DNA of 34,387 nucleotides from Sandaracinaceae bacterium (lineage in GTDB: Bacteria; Myxococcota_A; Polyangia; Polyangiales; Sandaracinaceae), in the NCBI GenBank assembly GCA_004213565.1, contig SHBB01000014.1:1-34387 (forward strand). Direction: 5' to 3'. Below are positions 31,717 to 34,387 of the stretch, piece by piece. The first letter of the stretch is position 1, and every line of letters starts with the position of its first letter. The position numbers and the translations under genes were made by a program. Below the pieces are notes generated by a model. The model had not been told where the DNA came from. It saw nothing but the letters and a program-made list of their open reading frames with translations, and searched no databases.

Positions 31717-32871
31717 GTGCTCTGGCTGACCGTATGGTGTCTCTCGGCGACGGCCTCGGCGATCGTCGTCCCCGCATACGCCTACAGGCTCCTACGGCCT
31801 CCGACGCGAGAGCTCTTCTGGGCGGAGCGCGCTCGGCGTGTCACGCCGATGCGACACGCCATCGTCTACGGGACGGCGTCGGGACCGGTCGCGCTGGCGA
31901 TGGGATGGTGGCTGGGCGGGCTCGGCTGGGCGTTGGCGTTCTATCTCGCCACCCTGGCCGGGCAGAGAGTCGCGGCGCGTGTGTTCAGTCGGGAGATCAT
32001 GCGCGTCATGGACTTTCCGCTGGAGGTCACCCCCGGTCAGGTTACGCGCGGATTCTTGGCCAGACTGCCTCTCCGGCTCCTGTGGATCGGGACGCTTCTC
32101 CTCGTGGCGGCGGGATGGGTGGATCCGCTCCCGATGGGCATCGGCGCGCTCGTCGCGGGGACGCTCTACGTACTCGCGCTCACGCACTGGTTGGTGGCCG
32201 TGGGCTACCTCCGCGGCGCGCCGAGCGCGCTCCACGACTCGGTGCACGCGCTCGCCGATGAGGCCGGGGTGCGGCTCGACGGCGTCTACGTGATGGACGA
32301 GAGCCTCGCCAACGCGGTGGCGCTGCCGTTCGCGGCCAGCGTCGCCGTCACTCGCGGCGCGCTTCGAGCGCTGGATGGCCCGCAGCTGCAAGCGGTGATG
32401 GCGCACGAGATCGAGCACCTCACCGAGAGCGCACCGCTCCGTATCTCACGGCTCACCCCGCTGTACGGCAAGTTGGGGCTGGCTGCGTTGGCGGGCTATC
32501 TGACGCGGGATCCGGCCTTGCACGACGTCATGACGGTGTTCGTTCCCTTGGTCGTGGTGGCGCTGCTACTGCGGGCGGGGCTCGCCGTGTACTGGCGCAG
32601 GAGCGAGGACCGCTCGGACGACGCGGGCTTCGAGCACGACGAGTCGACGTATGCGAGTGCGCTCCTTTGCATCCATCACTACAACCTCGCGCAAGTGCAC
32701 CACGCCACGGACGGCGGACATCGGGCGTTGCGGGAGCGCGTCGCGGCGCTGAAGGACGAGCCTGGGTTCGTGCCCACTCGCTCCCACTCTCGCGCGCCGG
32801 AGGCGCTCACGATGATCTCCCTGCTGGTGGCGTGGGCCGGCCTCCTCGTCGTGCGCGCGTTGATCGAGTGA
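31717..32871 (+). CDS. M48-type membrane zinc metalloprotease
   Basis: 384 residues, GTG start. Several membrane segments: two near the N-terminus (about 3-22 and 50-80), more at 118-165 and about 270-290, and one at the very C-terminus. The zinc motif HEIEH is at 230-234 in 'QAVMAHEIEHL', and a later acidic segment 'RSEDRSDDAGFEHDESTYASAL' supplies the third zinc ligand, as in HtpX/Ste24 (peptidase family M48). Family members degrade misfolded membrane proteins or process lipidated peptides. A hairpin lies 43 bp after the stop. Confidence 0.82.
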   Translation: MLWLTVWCLSATASAIVVPAYAYRLLRPPTRELFWAERARRVTPMRHAIVYGTASGPVALAMGWWLGGLGWALAFYLATLAGQRVAARVFSREIMRVMDFPLEVTPGQVTRGFLARLPLRLLWIGTLLLVAAGWVDPLPMGIGALVAGTLYVLALTHWLVAVGYLRGAPSALHDSVHALADEAGVRLDGVYVMDESLANAVALPFAASVAVTRGALRALDGPQLQAVMAHEIEHLTESAPLRISRLTPLYGKLGLAALAGYLTRDPALHDVMTVFVPLVVVALLLRAGLAVYWRRSEDRSDDAGFEHDESTYASALLCIHHYNLAQVHHATDGGHRALRERVAALKDEPGFVPTRSHSRAPEALTMISLLVAWAGLLVVRALIE

Positions 32872-32913
32872 CCCACCCCTGGATGAACGAGCCCTGGGGG
32901 GCACGAGCTCTCG

Positions 32914-32947
32914 GGACCGGGTCGATGGGTAGGACCGGTCCCGGTCC
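32914..32947 (+). terminator. Hairpin after the M48 gene
   Basis: GGACCGGG (32914-32921) and CCCGGTCC (32940-32947), 8-bp stem, 18-nt loop, 43 bp past the stop. No U-tract. Possible terminator or regulatory palindrome. Confidence 0.35.
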
Positions 32948-33072
32948 GGCGTAGGAGGGGCACGAGACGGCTCAGCTTCGGGCGCCCGACGCAGGGCCCG
33001 ACGCTCCTGTCCGTGTGGTATCTGGGCCACGCGGCGAGTCGCCGAGGGCCCGATGTACGCGAAGGTTGGTGG

Positions 33073-34387
33073 ATGAAGAAGCGCTTCGAGTTTCATGGCG
33101 ACGACAGCGCCAAGTTCTGGGAGATCGAGCGCAAGGGCGCCGTCGTGCACGTCCGCTACGGGCGCGTGGGCACGGACGGTCGCGTCAGCGAGAAGACGAC
33201 CGCGAGCCCAGCCGAAGCGGAGAAGCACGCGGAGAAGCAGATCGCGTCCAAGCTGAAGAAGGGCTACCGGCCGGTCGGTGAAGGGCAGCCGAGCGCGCCA
33301 GCGAAGAAGACAGCGAAGACGCCGACCGACGACACGGCCGCGAGCGAGATCGCGGTCGCGGTCGACGCGTGGCGGGCGTTCGCCGACGAGCTGAAGAAGA
33401 ACGCTCGTTTCGAGGTGAAGTGCCGCTTTGGCAAGCCGATCGGCGAGCGCGCGCTGACGCGTATACGGAAGGCGTGGGCCGGCCACACGTTGCCTGCGCC
33501 GATGGTCGAGTTCCTGCGAGTGGTCGACGGCTTCGACTTCGAAGTGAGAGAAGCGGACCGCGAGGCGCGCGTGTTCCTGAACGAGCTGGGGCAGGACCCG
33601 CCCGAGCATCACTTCTGGGGCTCGAAGCGCCACGCGGAGGGTCCGCCGGACCTCCTCTTCGGCGATCTGGAGCCGAGGCCCTTCCTCGTGCTCGACGAGC
33701 CGGCTCCGGAGTGGTGCTACGGCTTCCTGATGCTCGGGGAGCTGGCCGAGAACCCGCGGGTCTCCTACCACGCGGCGGCTGAAGAGAGCGTGGAGACGAC
33801 GGACGATCTCGCGGGCTACCTGGAGAGCAGCCTCGCCGCCACGCGCGCCGCCGTCACCCAGGCCGAGCGACTGCTGATCGAGCGCGAGGGCGGCGCTCAG
33901 GCCCCCGAGCCAGCGCCCCCGGCTGGCCGCAGCGAGGGGCTCTTCGTGCTCGCCGATCTCTCCACCCATGACCTCGACGGACGGGGCAAGGAGCGGCTGA
34001 AGAAGAGCCGCGATCCGGCGACGGTCCAGGCGCTCGAGGTGCAGATCAAAGACGCGAATCGACCCTTCGACCTCGCGCTGCTGCGCGGCTTCACCGCGCT
34101 CGAGCAGCTCACGGTGGCGGGGGCCCCACCCTCCATCGAGCTGTCGCCGCTGAAGAGCCAGAAGAAGCTCTCGGAGCTCGCGCTGTGGATGGGGATGACG
34201 CTGTCGAGCGATGGGCAGCGCTGCCTCCCCGATCTGGCGGAAGTCGAGCTCGCGTCCGTGCGAACCGTGCGGCTCTGGGACGTGGGGCGCCTCCCCGACT
34301 GGTCTGCGCTCCGGGCGTTCCCGAACGCGCGTGAGGTGGAAGTGACCCTTCGTGACGACAGCAACGAGATCACCTCACTGGATGTCT
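33073..34387 (+). CDS. WGR-domain protein, 3' end outside window
   Basis: 438 codons open to the window end. The WGR domain covers about residues 3-68 (WEIERKGAVVHVRYGRVGTDG, then a Lys-rich helix and KKGYRP). WGR domains bind nucleic acids or act as protein-protein modules, best known from PARPs and bacterial hypothetical proteins. A Lys/Ala/Thr linker (about 72-90) leads to a middle domain with 'LPAPMVEFLRVVDGFDFEV', which resembles SMI1/KNR4-type folds. After a second linker, leucine-repeat-like segments follow ('LALLRGFTALEQLTV', 'LSPLKSQKKLSELAL'), as in WGR-LRR proteins common in myxobacteria. ATG start; function unknown. Confidence 0.75.
   Translation, partial: MKKRFEFHGDDSAKFWEIERKGAVVHVRYGRVGTDGRVSEKTTASPAEAEKHAEKQIASKLKKGYRPVGEGQPSAPAKKTAKTPTDDTAASEIAVAVDAWRAFADELKKNARFEVKCRFGKPIGERALTRIRKAWAGHTLPAPMVEFLRVVDGFDFEVREADREARVFLNELGQDPPEHHFWGSKRHAEGPPDLLFGDLEPRPFLVLDEPAPEWCYGFLMLGELAENPRVSYHAAAEESVETTDDLAGYLESSLAATRAAVTQAERLLIEREGGAQAPEPAPPAGRSEGLFVLADLSTHDLDGRGKERLKKSRDPATVQALEVQIKDANRPFDLALLRGFTALEQLTVAGAPPSIELSPLKSQKKLSELALWMGMTLSSDGQRCLPDLAEVELASVRTVRLWDVGRLPDWSALRAFPNAREVEVTLRDDSNEITSLDV

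Noticed and set aside
1-34387. tRNA, rRNA, CRISPR arrays, insertion sequences
   Set aside because: None seen on either strand by eye; small RNAs cannot be excluded without computation.

Overview
The DNA is very GC-rich and packed with genes. It carries many lipoproteins with a Cys lipobox, Cys-rich secreted proteins with Asp-Ala-Gly linkers, an AgmX/PglI-type C-terminal domain and a MYXO-CTERM-like sorting tail. Together these point to a myxobacterium (Myxococcota), most likely of the Polyangiales/Sandaracinus type. This placement is inferred from gene content only. I see no rRNA, tRNA, CRISPR array, transposase or phage gene.

Left part (1-13.5 kb): mostly cell-envelope and hypothetical genes. 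These are a Cys-rich secreted protein cut by the window edge, an AgmX/PglI-type membrane protein, a MYXO-CTERM protein, and a small minus-strand operon of an NleD-like (M91) zinc protease, an OmpA-like lipoprotein and a small membrane protein that ends in a hairpin. Then come further lipoproteins, a lipase-like lipoprotein, a YheT-like hydrolase and more Cys-rich lipoproteins. There are gene remnants (6.9-7.6 kb and 12.2 kb) and a 54-bp imperfect direct repeat around 5.9 and 6.8 kb.

Centre (13.6-24.2 kb, minus strand): a compact nine-gene polyketide operon, the most notable part of the window. In transcription order it encodes ECH1 (PksH-type), an SDR reductase, ECH2 (PksI-type), a free ACP, a free ketosynthase, a degenerate SDR-like protein, an HMG-CoA-synthase-like enzyme (PksG-type), one PKS protein (KS-AT-ACP-KS-ACP remnant-TE) and a lipocalin-like protein. 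ACP, KS, HMGS, ECH1 and ECH2 are the complete set known to install beta-branches on polyketides. Most genes overlap by 4-7 nt, so they are probably translated together. Upstream on the same strand lie a STAND-type ATPase regulator (24.4-26.5 kb) and a carotenoid-oxygenase-family protein (26.5-28.5 kb). A 7-7-7 inverted repeat sits in the gap before the operon. The cassette appears complete, yet it serves only one small, partly degenerate PKS, so a small beta-branched acyl product, or an acyl unit handed to another pathway, is plausible.

Right part (28.5-34.4 kb): remnants of a phosphate porin and a PiT-type transporter, a MAPEG membrane protein, a DUF2505-like protein whose 3' end recurs as a 66-bp copy downstream, a hypothetical gene, a small acidic lipoprotein, an M48 membrane protease, and a WGR-domain protein that runs off the window end.
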